From assembly GCA_037975125.1 (NCBI GenBank), contig CM075851.1:75829349-75893348 (forward strand): a stretch of DNA of 64,000 nucleotides, given 5' to 3'. The translations under genes and the position numbers were made by a program. The notes below the pieces were generated by a model. The model made no database searches, was not told the origin of the DNA, and saw nothing but the letters and a program-made list of their open reading frames with translations. Source of the DNA: Latrodectus hesperus (lineage: Eukaryota > Arthropoda > Arachnida > Araneae > Theridiidae). Of the stretch, positions 24,007 to 36,779 are shown in pieces (the first letter of the stretch is position 1; every line of letters begins with the position of its first letter).

Positions 24007-25857
24007 GTTTTTAAAAGAAATTGGCCTTCGAAAGCAAGAATGTGATTCGTGTATATTTTTGCAAATGAAACAATTTAAATTCTGACCATTGCTCGGTAGT
24101 AATTCTATCAGTGTATACCAAAGTTAAAGTCCATTAGTGAAACTGCTAACAGTGGTATTTACTTGTCTGTAGATTGCTACAGAAATAAGCATTTTAATTA
24201 TATATAGGAGTATGCTTCAAAAAGTAAAATATTTGCAAACATATTACACAAGCGAATTTTAATTAGTTGTTTAATATATATATTATTAGATATGATCAAC
24301 ACAAAATTTTGTAAGTAGTGCCAAGGTTAGATTGTATGTTAGAATTATTACACTTGCTTTCATTAAGGTAAGACTCTTGTTTTATTTAATGTCTAAATAA
24401 AAAAAATTAGGTGAAATAAGTTTATGAAACCATGAAATATCTGCTGAATGTTAATAAATGTGTTACGTACATAGATAATTACAACAAAAGATAATACAAT
24501 TACATATAAAATCACACAAACGATTATTTTATAACGATGCATAGTTATTAAATTACGTACAAATTATACTAAAATAAATATTAGAAAGCTACTAAGATTA
24601 AAAACAATATTAAAATTTTAAAATATAAAAATTCGATAAAATTATTTGTGATTGAATTTAATCCGCTTAAAAAATTTTAGAGTCAGAAGTTCATACAATA
24701 TTTCTATAACAGATCTTTGATTTCTATGACAGATCTGACGAATTAAATGTGTGTGGCAAGAAGCCACACACATTTCAAATGAAGCACATAACTTGAAAGT
24801 GCTTAAAGTTTCTGTTCTTTTTTCATAAAAATGAAGAGCAATTCTTTTTTGCTTAAATTTTAAAGTTTGTAGAAGGAAACCAAATTATTTGGTAAGGAAA
24901 ATATTTAAAGCAAATTAAAGATTAAGGAAAGTATATTAAGAATAAGATTTTAGAAAAGTATATTAAGAATGTTTTTCAATTTCAGAATATTGAAATAATT
25001 GTTATAATTAAAGCTTTACTTTGGAATGAAAGCTAGATTTTGATATTGAAATGCTTTCTACTTCTTTAGATAAATGATTTGACTTTTCTGTTAAATTTAA
25101 AAAAAAAATTCATTAAACAGTTTGAAATCTCTCTGAATAAATGCATTCTAAAACATTTTAAGGTATAACAATATCAATCAAAGGATCATCATGCTACTAT
25201 TAAATGATCGAGATAAAATTTAATTCAACTATTTTGCTGATAGCTATGAGACACTAAATACTTTAAATAGTTTAAGACGGTCTTAAGATGGTCTTAAAAG
25301 TCACATGAAACTTCTTAGTTATGTTTAAAGTATAGATTTTAGTAGCAGTATTTCCGCTGAAAGTATCCCCTAAGAGATTTTTGGTTTTTTATATTGCTCT
25401 TCTATTTTATCTTTATTGAAAAGAATATTCGATTTGTACCACTTTATTTTTAAAACTGCTGGTTTATATCAATGAAAAATGTTCAGTGCAATTGCTCATA
25501 AAAATAAATTGCGTTATCTTATGGAAAAACCATAAAATAACACAAAAGTGAAAAAAATGAACTCAAACTGAATCATCATTTAAATTTATTTAATAAAGTA
25601 CATTTACAGAGGAATATTACTATCGATCTATTGATTTCTGAAAATGGATCAGTCTTTATATCTCATATTTATATAAACACTTTTTCATCCATTATCAAAG
25701 TGGATACATATTTTTTTCATTAATTTTAAACTTGATGGATGAAGCTAATGAATTCCGGTGAGAATTATTATTGCTTTATGTGGATGAAAAACTATTTTCA
25801 TCGACATTCATTCGAAAATATGCTTTACATCATTTGAAAGTTTCATAATGCTTGTGT
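24007..25857. other. AT-rich non-coding DNA
   Basis: Only the perfect hairpin at 24745-24775 and a short direct duplication (gtatattaagaat, twice, about 24931-24970) stand out. Confidence 0.55.
24745..24775. repeat. Perfect 13-base-pair hairpin
   Basis: AAATGTGTGTGGC (24745-24757) and GCCACACACATTT (24763-24775) are exact complements around an AAGAA loop. It lies alone in AT-rich DNA, without a T tail that would suggest a polymerase III terminator function. Confidence 0.85.
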
Positions 25858-26250
25858 GGGCCGTGGTAGCCTAGTGGTTAGGGTATCGGCCTTCCATCCG
25901 ATAGGGTGGGGTTCAATTCCCAATGCCACCAAAGACCCACCGAGTACATGCGATATACGTGCTCGTTAAATCTGTGGAATCGAAAGTCCTGTGGTCGGTC
26001 GTTGATCAGTAACCATGGGTGCAATGGATTGGTGAAAATTTCCTCCCCCTTCAGATCTATATCAAAATTGAGGGAGTGGATCCTCTGATGGTGCCATCTA
26101 TTGGTGAAATTAAAAAATAGAGCAAAGAAATACTTTACCTTCTTGGTGCTCTGATTAAAACGAAAGACGCTCCCTACTGATTTAAATTCGCATTGCCAAG
26201 AAATAGCGAGCTTGTCTTGTCCAAGTGTCATGAGTAACAACACAATATAA
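25858..26250 (+). mobile_element. tRNA-derived SINE, family 2, plus strand
   Basis: The 5' end GGGCCGTGGTAGCCTAGTGG contains an A box (TAGCCTAGTGG, 25867-25877). The B box GGTTCAATTCC lies at 25910-25920 and is followed by CCAATGCCACCA. The head resembles a tRNA with a TTCCA anticodon-loop-like sequence, but the arms are not fully paired, so it is not a working tRNA gene. The tRNA-unrelated body (acccaccgagtacatg and onward) stays complex to about 26250. The first 105 bases match the minus-strand copy at 34478-34586 closely. A 163-codon frame on the opposite strand across this interval is an antisense shadow. Confidence 0.78.
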
Positions 26251-28631
26251 TGTTTGTGATAAGATAATCGATGGGAATAAATATACTCCAGTGAGCTATT
26301 TTTAATAATGGTATGAATATGATATGTCTTGTGCAATCTATCCTTTGAAGAATTTATGAAATCAAACACACAGCTTTAACATTTCTCACATTAAATTAAA
26401 TCATGTACGGTATTCGTTCACATTTTTATTACTAATATACGAAGTCTCACTGACACAGTAGAACTTCAAGTTATTTAAAAAGAAATTGAAATGCGTAGTG
26501 TTGAATACTTGCTATTAATTACAAATAAGTGACTTTTTTTAGTTTTGTACTAAGAGACTATCTTCAATAATTTAAAAAGTAAATATTACTTTTCATTAAA
26601 TTTAAGGGAATACTCAATTTGCAATACATATGAGGTAAACAAATCATTCCAGCAATGGCATCATATTTGCGATAATAATTATTCGTTCAGAAATATTTAG
26701 TTAGTGTAAAGCATTAGATTAGTAATTAAAAATAAATAAATATCGTCGAGACAAATCTGACATGCATATTTCATACAAAGTCTTCTAACCTCTTATGCAA
26801 CAACATAAATTATTTTCAAAATATCATTTTAGTCTAATTAATCAATGTTTATATTAAATAAGTTTAAACCTATTCTCTGAAGTTATTGATATACATTTGC
26901 ATGGTACTTGTAAAAAAATAAATAAAGCTTTATTTCATTTGCTAAAATTTTAAATTTAAATTTTTGAACAAAGAGTGCAGTGATTAAAATCATAGCTATA
27001 TGATTCACTTTCCAATTTAGAAGTTTTGTCTCTTTGAAATTTACTCTTTCTGAAGTAGTTTCACTTTAATTGACACGTATCTTTTATTTATCACTGTTTT
27101 CACAATTTAGTGTGTATTGAAAGTTGACATATCTAAAAATTTTCATTTCCCTCACAAAAAATTTATAAAATATAAAAGTAATTACTTTATTTGTGTGTAT
27201 AAATGAAAGTATTTATGCTGAAGACTATTATTACGTCATTGCTTTCAGATATGATAACAACATCAACTTTAATGCATATCTCAATCAGTATCCAAATGTG
27301 ATTTAATTTCTTTCTCTATCACTTTGAACAGATTATTTATTTGAAAGGAAGAGAGATATGAAGTAACATAAATTGTGAAGCATCTTGAAAAGTAAATCCT
27401 TATCCTCTTTATATAAAATGCCTTTTTATTTCCATGCAATGCAAAAGTCTCTAAATTGATATACTGTTTAGTAGTACAAGTCACGTTTCCTTTTACGGAT
27501 GTTAAAAATAGTAGTTAAAGTAGAAAAGGCAAGCTTTAATCAGACTGGTTTAATTTTAAAGAACTAAGAGACTCACGAATTAAATAAGCTTTTGAAACAA
27601 ATGTGTTCATGCCAGCAAGCATTTTTAAAATGAGAAAAGACTACATATTCTGTTAAATGATATAAAAATGTAGTATAAAAACGTCATTTGCTTATGAAAT
27701 AAAGCTCTGATTTAGTTATTGGATAATTGACAGTTTTATATTCTTTATTAATATTTATACTTGATTTTCTCAAATTTTTTTAAATTATAAATGTGTGAAA
27801 TATTTATATTATTTTTTAATTAATTTTATTTTTAAATAAAAAATTTTAAAATGAATATATTTCAAGAACTTTTATTGGCATAAATTTGTATTGTATGCAT
27901 TGTAAACGTTTTATATTTTCTTACATTTAGCTATCAAATATCTACCTAATATTTAGTAACATTTTCATAGTGCATTACTATACAAGAAGAAAACATATTT
28001 ATTCCTACATTTTTTATAGTGACATATACTCAACACCATATATCTAAATTCGATGTTTTTTATATTAGTTAATATATCATTTTTGTAGCAATAAATAATA
28101 TTATTTTAAAAAGTACAGTATGGACAATATGTAAATATTTAGTGAATGTTTTCTATATATGAAAAAAATTATAAGATGTTTACTATGGTTACGTGTAAGT
28201 GATAAAAACTTTGAAATATCAGTTTTTGGTATAAAAATTTATTAAAATACGATATTTAAGCATTTTTGATAAAACTATTTCATTGTAAAACGTAATATTC
28301 TGCTCAAGATCCATTGATAAAAACTCACGCCTTCTTTTTATCTTTTTATGTGAATCAGAAAATTCAGAAGTGCTTGAACTTTGGTTCTTTTTATATAACA
28401 GAACAATTTTTTACTATAAAATCTTGTAAAAGAATTTATAAAGTTAAACAAAATGAATTTAAAAATTAAAAAATTTTAAATACTTGAAATAAGCTTTGAA
28501 ATTTAAACTAAGAAAATAATTTTCAGGGCATCTTATATAAATGAAATCTTCCTCAAAAAATAAAATGGGAAAATGAAGTATTTTTCAGGGTAACAAGAAA
28601 GCAATTTTTTTATAATTCTACTACAGTTTAC
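26251..28631. other. AT-rich non-coding DNA
   Basis: No gene, RNA or element recognised. Confidence 0.55.
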
Positions 28632-28689
28632 TACGGTTTATAATTCTATTTACATAAATAACTTTATATAAATAGAATTATAAACCGTA
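28632..28689. repeat. 27-base-pair near-perfect hairpin
   Basis: The left arm (28632-28658, TACGGTTTATAATTC...) and right arm (28663-28689) are inverted complements with a single mismatch in 27 pairs around a four-base loop (taac). A stem this long and exact is not expected by chance outside simple repeats. Possible origins are a palindromic duplication, a tiny foldback element or a small-RNA precursor; the sequence does not decide between them. Confidence 0.9.
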
Positions 28690-30038
28690 CAAAGAAAGTC
28701 AATTCTTAAAATTCTTATAATTATTTCCTCCTCTTTATAAAATAATTTATTTCGGTACTCTCTTTTCACAAAATAATTAATATTCTGTCTTGAGTAATTT
28801 TGAAAAAGTTAATAGATATATACCTCCTAAGCACAAAACTATATAATTTGTCATTTTTAGTTTAGTGAAAATTTTGGGTAAAAATTAGTTCGACAATTTC
28901 TCTATTAGCTATCCATTGAAACACTTTAGGGAATTAACGACTCTAATGAACTAGTCTTGAAAATCACAGGAAACTTCTAAAAATACAGCGAAGTATTGAT
29001 TTTATAATAGTCCTCGAGTTATCCTATGAAAGACTTGGCATTTAATTTTGATACTTTCGTTTCATTTATCTGTAAAATAATTTTTTTCCTTAAAACAATC
29101 GATATAATTTAATAGATGCAAATTAAAAAAACTGGTTTCCTGCATGGTTTTCAATGAATTCTGAACTTTTCGGAAAATTTTATAAAAATGATTGATGAGA
29201 AAGGAAAAACATATCAACAGTATTTAATGTTCATTTGCAACAGAATATATTACGTTTTAAATTAATCACTTAGAATTGGAAATAGCAGTTGCATTTCTGC
29301 ATTTTTCCGGAATTTAAGTCAGAGTAATAATTTCTTCTTTTCGACATAAGAGGACACACACATCTAAATAACAATGAAAATTTATCTTGAAAGAACTGTG
29401 AAAAATTAATTAAAAAAATATTCATCTATGCATTCAGGTATAAGAGTATGTGGTACGAGGTAGTTGTTTCATTTACGTAACTTTGGTATTTCTACAAAAA
29501 TTTACTACTCAAAATTATCTCACAAAAGAATTAACGCAAGGTGGATTACAACTAAATTTGTTAGTTGTACTTGTAAAAAAAATTAAAAATTAATTTTTAG
29601 AATTTTGCTTAGTTGTTGCATTGTTTTATTAATAATTCAGGTAATTACATTCAGCTCAAACCTGCACATCAGTTCAATGACTTTTTGTCATTTCAAACCA
29701 AACATCTAACTTAAGGATAAATATAAAAAAAGGATAAAACTTAAGGATAAATCTTTCTATCACAAAAATGAGAATTTACTACCAATTTCTAGTTACTTTT
29801 TTGGAATTCAATTTGGTCTTTTAACAGGATTAACAGTTACATATTTATTTTCTAATTACATGTTACATATTAAAAATGGTTAATAATCTGCACAAATAAC
29901 AATGTGATGGCATGTGGATATACATAATTTCTAACACTTAAATGAATTATCTTCCATAAATAGAAATAGTCTTCATAACTTAGATAAGTTCTAGTAAGAA
30001 GTTTTTTGGGAAATTAATAGGATTTTCTTCAAACTTTT
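28690..30038. other. AT-rich non-coding DNA
   Basis: Nothing recognised. A short imperfect repeat of 'aaggataaa' occurs around 29712-29752. Confidence 0.55.
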
Positions 30039-30082
30039 AAAATACAGTCTTTGTAACATTTTTGTTACAAAGGCTGTATTTT
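30039..30082. repeat. 19-base-pair hairpin
   Basis: AAAATACAGTCTTTGTAAC (30039-30057) and GTTACAAAGGCTGTATTTT (30064-30082) pair over 18 of 19 positions around a six-base loop. It is followed by T residues. Function unknown. Confidence 0.88.
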
Positions 30083-30858
30083 TTCGCTATCCGAAGAGAA
30101 ATTCTCTTATTCAGTTATTAAAAAAAGTTTTGAAAATCATGGTTTTAATATTTCATGGTTTTTTTTTCCTATTATTTATATCACTCATCTACGTAAAATA
30201 AGCTACATAATTAATATGAAAGGAAAGAAATTTCAAAGTTTATATTTGATTGGAAAAGATGCAAAACATTTATACCCAAAAAAGTATGCACACATCTTAT
30301 TAAATTTAAAGTCTCATTTCATGCTTTAAAAGGAAATCTTACTATTCAAAAACCTATTGCAAAATCTTTAAATATCTCTTTTGTAACTGAGTAAAAAGTT
30401 ATAAAATCTGATTTTAGAAAATAAAAAGAGTGATATTTATCGCTTAACACCGAAACATTTTACTCAGCGTAAGACTATATGCAAATTGTTTTATGAAAAT
30501 TTTTAGGCGGGTAAAGAATAAAAATACGTAGTTACAATTGATTAATTTTGGATATATTTATCAAACTGCAACACAAAAGACCGATTTACTATTGGAAAAA
30601 AGAAAGAATAGCCTTAACAAGTTGATTAAAGGAAACAAGAAAAGTGTTTCTAAAGCGTTATGGTTATTACTAGATTTTCTTAAAACGGGAAAATAATGTC
30701 TAAACTAATTCAGATAACTATCATAACTTTGTCTTAATACCCCTTTTCGAAGAAGAAATTTCATATCTTTATCCAAGCAATCATCACATGAAAACGGGAT
30801 TCAAACTATTCTCTTTAAATACACCCCCCCAAATCCAATGACGTTTCACCTATGGATT
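30083..30858. other. AT-rich non-coding DNA
   Basis: Nothing recognised. Confidence 0.55.
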
Positions 30859-30900
30859 ACACACACACACACACACACACACAAATATATATATATATAC
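30859..30900. repeat. (AC)n-(AT)n compound microsatellite
   Basis: About twelve AC units followed by about eight AT units. Confidence 0.95.
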
Positions 30901-33900
30901 ACTGGGCATATGGGATTCTAAAAATAAGCTTTTTAAAAGTGGCTTCCCAAGACATTAGATGTACTCTAAGATTGTGAAGGAGGAGTGTAATATTATCAAC
31001 CTTGATGTGCTTTAAGAAAAAAGGCTTATATTTTGAAGTCAAGATGTGATATAGTAGTGCAGAGAAACGGCAATCAGATTACCTATGGAAAATAAAATAT
31101 TTAAATTTATTTAGCTATGTATCTTTGCAAAATCGTTACAAAAGTGTGTTAATAAGCTCTGAACAATAGAAAAGAAATATTTATCAATCTACTAGTTACT
31201 GATCATAAACTTTATCAACAGATTATTCTTTGAAAATTAAGGAAAATTACATTAAAATTGATAATACTATTTATCTGATTTTGATATCTGAAAACTTTTC
31301 TACTAGGTTCTCTAAATGTTTTTTTATAATAGTGAAACATAAAATTAATGCTTTATATTTGTTGTGATCAATTCAAGTTTGTTAGTACGTCTTAAAACAA
31401 AGTAAATAAATTTTAACTTAATGAAACATTAAGCAATAACTATTATTAAAATATTTAAAGCATTTCAATATTGGAAATTAAAATATAAATTGTTTTGACA
31501 TTGAAAGTTTCAAGGTGTTATAGATTTAAAAATTACAAGCATGATATGCATTATGAAATGCACATTCTTTTAGTAATCCAATTCCTAGAAGAATTTTGGA
31601 AAGAAAAATTATGCATCTTAAACACATTTTGAAAGCTTTATTGATGTATTTGGGTAAATTACAAATAACGTAGCATGTTAAAGTAAAAAATGGCACAAAA
31701 CAGGAAAAAACAACGAGTTATGAATAGGAAATGAAACATCTGGCTAATGGTAAATTGATTTCAGTAAAGAGATTATGATTCTAAAATAAAATGTCCTATT
31801 TAATTTAAGATAAATAATTCTCTGTTTCCAATTGAGTTATTTTTTCCTATATGAGAGGGAAATAAATTATTTTTTAATCAAATATATTTCCTTTATTTTT
31901 TACAGTATGCATTCATATTTTTTTGAATTAATACTTTGCAAGCATGTTGATCATTTTATTTGGTGCATGAATGAATTTTCTTCTTTTTATTTCAACTAAA
32001 ATGACAAATTACCAACTAAAATTATCTGCATTTAGTTACCTTTAAAGGGATTATAATTTACGTTTAAAATTTCTAATGTATTTATTTTGAACAGTGTTCA
32101 CTAAAACTCTTCAACGTTTTGAAATACATTCATGTACAGAAAAAAATTAGAATATTTCCCAGCACTCAATCCTAAAGCACTTCAAGCAACAAATTAGGAT
32201 GCAACACCTTCTCCTGTTGTTCACTAATGCATAAAATGAAACTTCAGTTCCAAAGAACATCACCATTCAGCATGGCTAACGTGAATCTGTGAATATGTGT
32301 GAATTTTTTTTATTTATATCTTCAATTAAAGCAATTGGAAATCTAAATAAAATTAGAAAGACCATACATTTAAGATAAAGGATCAGTGACAAACCACTCC
32401 ACTATTTTCTTTCTTTTAATCAATGCCTTTTTTCATTTTAAGGAAACTAAAATTCAGGCTCTATGAGATCAATATAGTTTAACAATAACATTACTTTAGA
32501 TATGTACATCAGTTATTGGATTTAATTTAAAGCAGAATAGAAATATTTATCCTTTGTGAATATTTGATTTCATCTGACACAGAAAATAATTTTTTTATCC
32601 TCCCTGAAAAATTTTATCAATAATTGATGTGAAAATCTGACAATAAAATGGCTTATACTATTGACATGGTTCTCAGAACAACACATAGTCATATTAGTTG
32701 CCAGCATAGATACATTAAGAACTAATTCGATATACAAACAGTACTCTTCCTAATCAAGTTACTTTTCATGACGCTTCGTAATTGAATAAATTCAAAATTA
32801 AGACAATCACTGACATTTGCAATTACTACAAGAACTAAAAATTTCAATAATTCTTGTTTCATTAAGTTCAATTCTAAGTTTTATTAATTCTTGGCAATAA
32901 CAACCCTGTCTGATAAAATTTAGTTAGGTAAATGTCTTATAGACATTTCAAAGTGGAACTCAACAATGTCTTGTAAATGTATTAAATACATATTTCGCTT
33001 AAAACTGTAGTCAGATAATAAATTAATGTAGTTTTTGGTTATATTTAGTGTATTTTTCCCATAAACACACAAGACATAAACAGTAATAAACAGAGATGAA
33101 ACTAAAGAAAAATTTTACTTAGTAATTCTTTTGAGAATGTATATGTTTGTTTATAAATTAATTTTAATTTTTGAAGTAATGCGTAAATTCGCTTTGAAAT
33201 TTTTTAATAAAATAAATAAACATATAAGACGAGTAGATTAGTAAAAATGATAGGTTTTGAAATACAGGGAATATTTTTGCTAACAGTAATATGAATTATT
33301 TAGGATGAAAAAGAAAATCATTAAAATTATATAATAAAAAGGGATTAAATTAAAAAAATAATAATAGAATGATTTTTTGAGAGAATAAATGTTACAAAGA
33401 GACACTCATCTTTAATCTTAATTTTTTTATTACAAAAAACCGAAATGTCAGGAAAGGAAAATTTAACATAATATGTTATCCATTTTTATTTTAACATTTT
33501 ATTATAAATATTAATTAGATTTAGTTTCCAATTTTCTTACGCAATTTAAGTAAATTAATCTAAAAGAATATTTAATATAAAGTTATTAACATACCTCATT
33601 TTGAAAATTAACAAAACTTGCATGATTTGATAAACTATTGTATTTTCATAGAAAATATTTCTAGGCATTTACATAAAAACATTGAATGGAATTCGGAAAA
33701 TTATGTTTTTGCAATGAATGGAGTGTGAATGGTATTTTTTATACATTTGTGTTTAACAATGCATAATTATATGCAAAAAAGACATATATTTTAAATATTC
33801 CTTAGATGTATATAGAAATTATGTTCAATAATTCAGCTAACACGATACCAATTTTTTAATAATTCAATTAAATCATTACAAAATACAATTTTAATGGAAT

Positions 33901-34477
33901 ATTTGGAGTAGTTTGTTATTGGAGTTTTTGTTATTGTTCTTATAAAAGACTCTACCTTTTAAGATATTTTTTAATAAATTTCGAAAAGTGAAAACGGTGG
34001 TCTTAAAAAAATATTGGATTTTTGAGAGGATAAACAAAACAAAACAAAACGTTGATATATAAAATGTTATTTTAAAAATTTCACGAAATCCAAAATCAAT
34101 AAGAAAACTTCCCTTTTTCACATTAAACACAGGGCAAAAGAATAACATAAAAGAGAACTATTGAAAAATGTATTCGTAAGCTCTTATAATATTTTTCTAT
34201 GCTACATAAAGCGTTCTTGGAATCCTGAAACAAATGAATAGAAGAAATATATTCCAAGTGCGAATCAAAAGAATATTACTGTTATCTCTAAGGGGAAAAA
34301 TGGGAAATTCACTTTGAAAGACGTCATGTCATTTCTATTTTAAAGTTTCTTTATCATGGAAAGCTGTTTAACGATTGTGACACATAAAACTGTTTTATGA
34401 AGGTTCTGCATTTTATTGAGTTACATATTGTTGTATATCTAACGGTTTTACTTATTTCTCCTTTTAATATGCTATGG
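30901..34477. other. AT-rich non-coding DNA
   Basis: More than 3.5 kb with no supported gene. A slightly more complex stretch at about 32090-32300 could be an old repeat but has no diagnostic motif. Confidence 0.5.
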
Positions 34478-34586
34478 ATTACGTGTATCACATGTACTCG
34501 GTGGGTTTTTGGCAGCATTGGGAATCGAGCCCCACCCTTCCGAACAAAAAGCCGATGTCCTAACCACTGGGACACCACGGCCTAAA
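34478..34586 (-). mobile_element. tRNA-derived SINE, family 2, minus strand, 5' part only
   Basis: Read on the minus strand from 34584, it begins GGCCGTGGTGTCCCAGTGG (A box, complement of 34564-34574). It continues to GGCTCGATTCC (B box, complement of 34521-34531) and AACCCACCGAGTACATG. It matches the 25858 copy over about 105 bases with scattered substitutions, then similarity stops, so only the tRNA-like head and first part of the body remain. The frames at 34354-34578 (minus) and 34397-34585 (plus) are shadows of it. Confidence 0.8.
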
Positions 34587-35395
34587 CTAAAATCGAATTA
34601 ATTATAATAATCTTGTATACGTATTAGAATGGGTCAAATGCTGTTTCCTTTTTAGACTATTTCTTTGAAATAAAAAATAATTTTCAACAAAAACATTATC
34701 ATTTACCTTTTTATTTAATATGTACCTTTTCATTTATCTTTGTATGAATGTGACAATAATTCAAATTTAAGCTTAAGAAACGAATTTCATTTTCCATATT
34801 TAAAAGATCTTCGCAATATTCCTTTTTCTTAAATAAAAATTTTAGATTTTGACTGAAAGGCATTTTTATAGAAATTTCTCTTAAATAAAAACTTAGTTGA
34901 TGAAAGAATTAATGGCTATATTAAATATTGTTTTGCCAAAAAATTTATCATTTAAAAAATATATAAGAGGTTGTTAATAGCTAGGTTAAAATTAAATCAA
35001 TGATACTAGAAACACGCAAGTATGACTCATTTTTATAAATCCAAAAGAAAATATATATTACGATAATGCGGCTAAAATATTAGTAAAAGTAAATAGTTTT
35101 AAATATTTACATTAAATAACATCTTGGTTAAATCAAAATGATTGAGAAATGATAAATGTTTATTTTCTATTTATGAGCTTGTGTAATCTAGATACAATCT
35201 TAGTTTTTAGTGTATGCTGAAAGCGTACCACATCATTAATCATTGATTGCATGCAAAATGTCAGGTCACTTAACAGATGCTGATTACCTCTAATGGAATT
35301 ACGTACAGAAAAATGATTACTGATACGACTTAAAAAATTAGTATCCACTTTAAAAACACATCAGTACATTACATATTTCAGAAAGTATATACATA
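34587..35395. other. AT-rich non-coding DNA
   Basis: Nothing recognised. It ends with the TA target dinucleotide of the next element (35394-35395). Confidence 0.55.
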
Positions 35396-36779
35396 CAGCC
35401 CGACAATGAAATTAAAACACCAAGAAGCTGTTGTTAGAAAATAACGAAGATCGGAAAACAGAGAGACAAAAAAAAGCGAACAATAAAAGATGTGTATTTT
35501 GAAATGATATGCATAATACTGAGCAAGAACAAGGTCGGGTCAATAAGTTGTATGTCCACCATGAACGGTGATAGACGAAACAACACGCCTAGGCATAGAG
35601 TCAAGCAGAATACGAAGGGTGTCCTGAGGAATGGCACTCCATTCCCTGTCAACCATTCATCAAAGTGCGTCTTCTGAAAGAGGCGGTAGCAGGGTCTGCA
35701 AATGACGTCCAATCATATCCCAAACGAGTTCAATTGACTAGCCTAGAGGCCAGGAAAGAAACTATGCACCTTGCAGGGCAACGTATGGTCGGGCGTTATC
35801 TTGCTGATAAATTTAATTGGGTACATCCTGAAGGTAGGGGAGAGTCACTGACCGCTGCACATCATCCACGTCACGTTGCGCTATCGTAGTGCCATGACTA
35901 CGACCAAGAGATGACCTGAAACCCTAAGCAATGGCGCCCCAAACTATGATGCTGCATTGTCAAGCGGTGGGGCATTCCATAGTTGCTGCAGAATTGTACC
36001 TGTCTGCACGTCGACGCCACACTTGTACAGTCACCATCACGAAATAAACAGAAGCGTGACTCATCTGAGAAGAATATCCTGCGCCTCTCCGTTGTTCACA
36101 TCTCGCTAATCCGGCACCATTCGAAATGTTGGCTCTTTGCTGTAGTGTCAATGACAGTTTTCCTAACGAACTCAATGAGCACAGGGCACTAGCAACCAAT
36201 CGACGTAAATAGTTATTCTCGATATGGGAGCTTCCGATGTGTCTTGCGGATGCTGTAGACTTTCAGTAGACGTGCATTACAGGCCCTCCACCGCCTCCCA
36301 TCTGACGCGTCAATCTACGCATGCTTATGTCACTCTAGCTGAACCGACACCCCACAAACATTCCACAGTTCCTTGTTTCAACTATCTTCGCCACAATTGG
36401 TGTACTATGGTCTCATCCAGGTGTCTGTCATCTGTATTTATTGTAAGGACCGACATGCCTTTCTCTGTCCGATCACCATGATACCCCTGAAAAACTTGTC
36501 TGTCTGCTGGAACTGACTCCATCAACGATGGCGTAGCATACTCTGCAATTATAGGCGTCCCTTGGTACAAGAACAAACTTTTATTGCTATATTATTTCAA
36601 GCAACAATAATGGGTGAATATTACTTTACTCTGCCATTTCCTCGCTTTATATCTTATCCTACGTGAGCTTAAGAGATGTGCATTTCATATTCATATTCGG
36701 TAAAATGCGTCTAACCAAAATGTTTCATAATTTTCTATGCCACTCCTTCTTGGTGTTGCATTTTCAACGTCCGGAAGTG
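35396..36779 (-). mobile_element. Tc1-like element with terminal repeats (family B), minus strand
   Basis: The left end (cagcccgacaatgaaattaa then aacaccaagaag, 35396-35427) and the complement of the right end (cacttccggacgttgaaaat then gcaacaccaagaag, down from 36779) are imperfect inverted repeats sharing AACACCAAGAAG exactly. TA lies on both sides (35394-35395 and 36780-36781). The length of about 1384 bases is normal for a short-TIR Tc1 element. One decayed transposase lies on the minus strand. It is a second copy of the family seen at 20425-21117, and only this copy keeps its ends. Confidence 0.85.
35560..36590 (-). pseudogene. Tc1-like transposase (family B), heavily mutated
   Basis: On the minus strand the gene starts near 36590 and is scattered over all three frames. 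Landmarks in order include VQVWRRRADRYNSAATMECP (about 35960-36030) and RDVDDVQRSVTLPYLQDVPN. QQDNARPY carries the second catalytic Asp (about 35790-35810), IELVWDMIGRHLQ carries the catalytic Glu (about 35700-35730), and the C-terminal WSAIPQDTLRILLDSMPRRV lies near 35580-35640. These match the well-known Tc1 family with a DNARPHTA / SPDLSPIEHVWD signature. Stops and frameshifts are frequent, so no protein is made. The plus-strand frames in this interval are antisense shadows. Confidence 0.85.

Noticed and set aside
23903..24085. 60-codon plus-strand frame starting MNEPSSVN
   Set aside because: Its complement is a tRNA-like SINE head with A and B boxes; it is better explained as a shadow.
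25858..25932. Possible functional tRNA gene
   Set aside because: A and B boxes are good, but the arms do not pair fully and a SINE body follows; a second copy lies at 34478.
25878..26369. 163-codon open frame on the minus strand
   Set aside because: It is antisense to the SINE at 25858-26250 and runs into AT-rich DNA; no protein family fits.
32090..32300. Slightly GC-richer tract that might be a transposon relic
   Set aside because: I found no terminal repeats, tRNA boxes or protein motif.
35434..36576. Several frames of 60-92 codons on both strands
   Set aside because: Pieces or antisense shadows of the decayed Tc1 transposase; described as one pseudogene.
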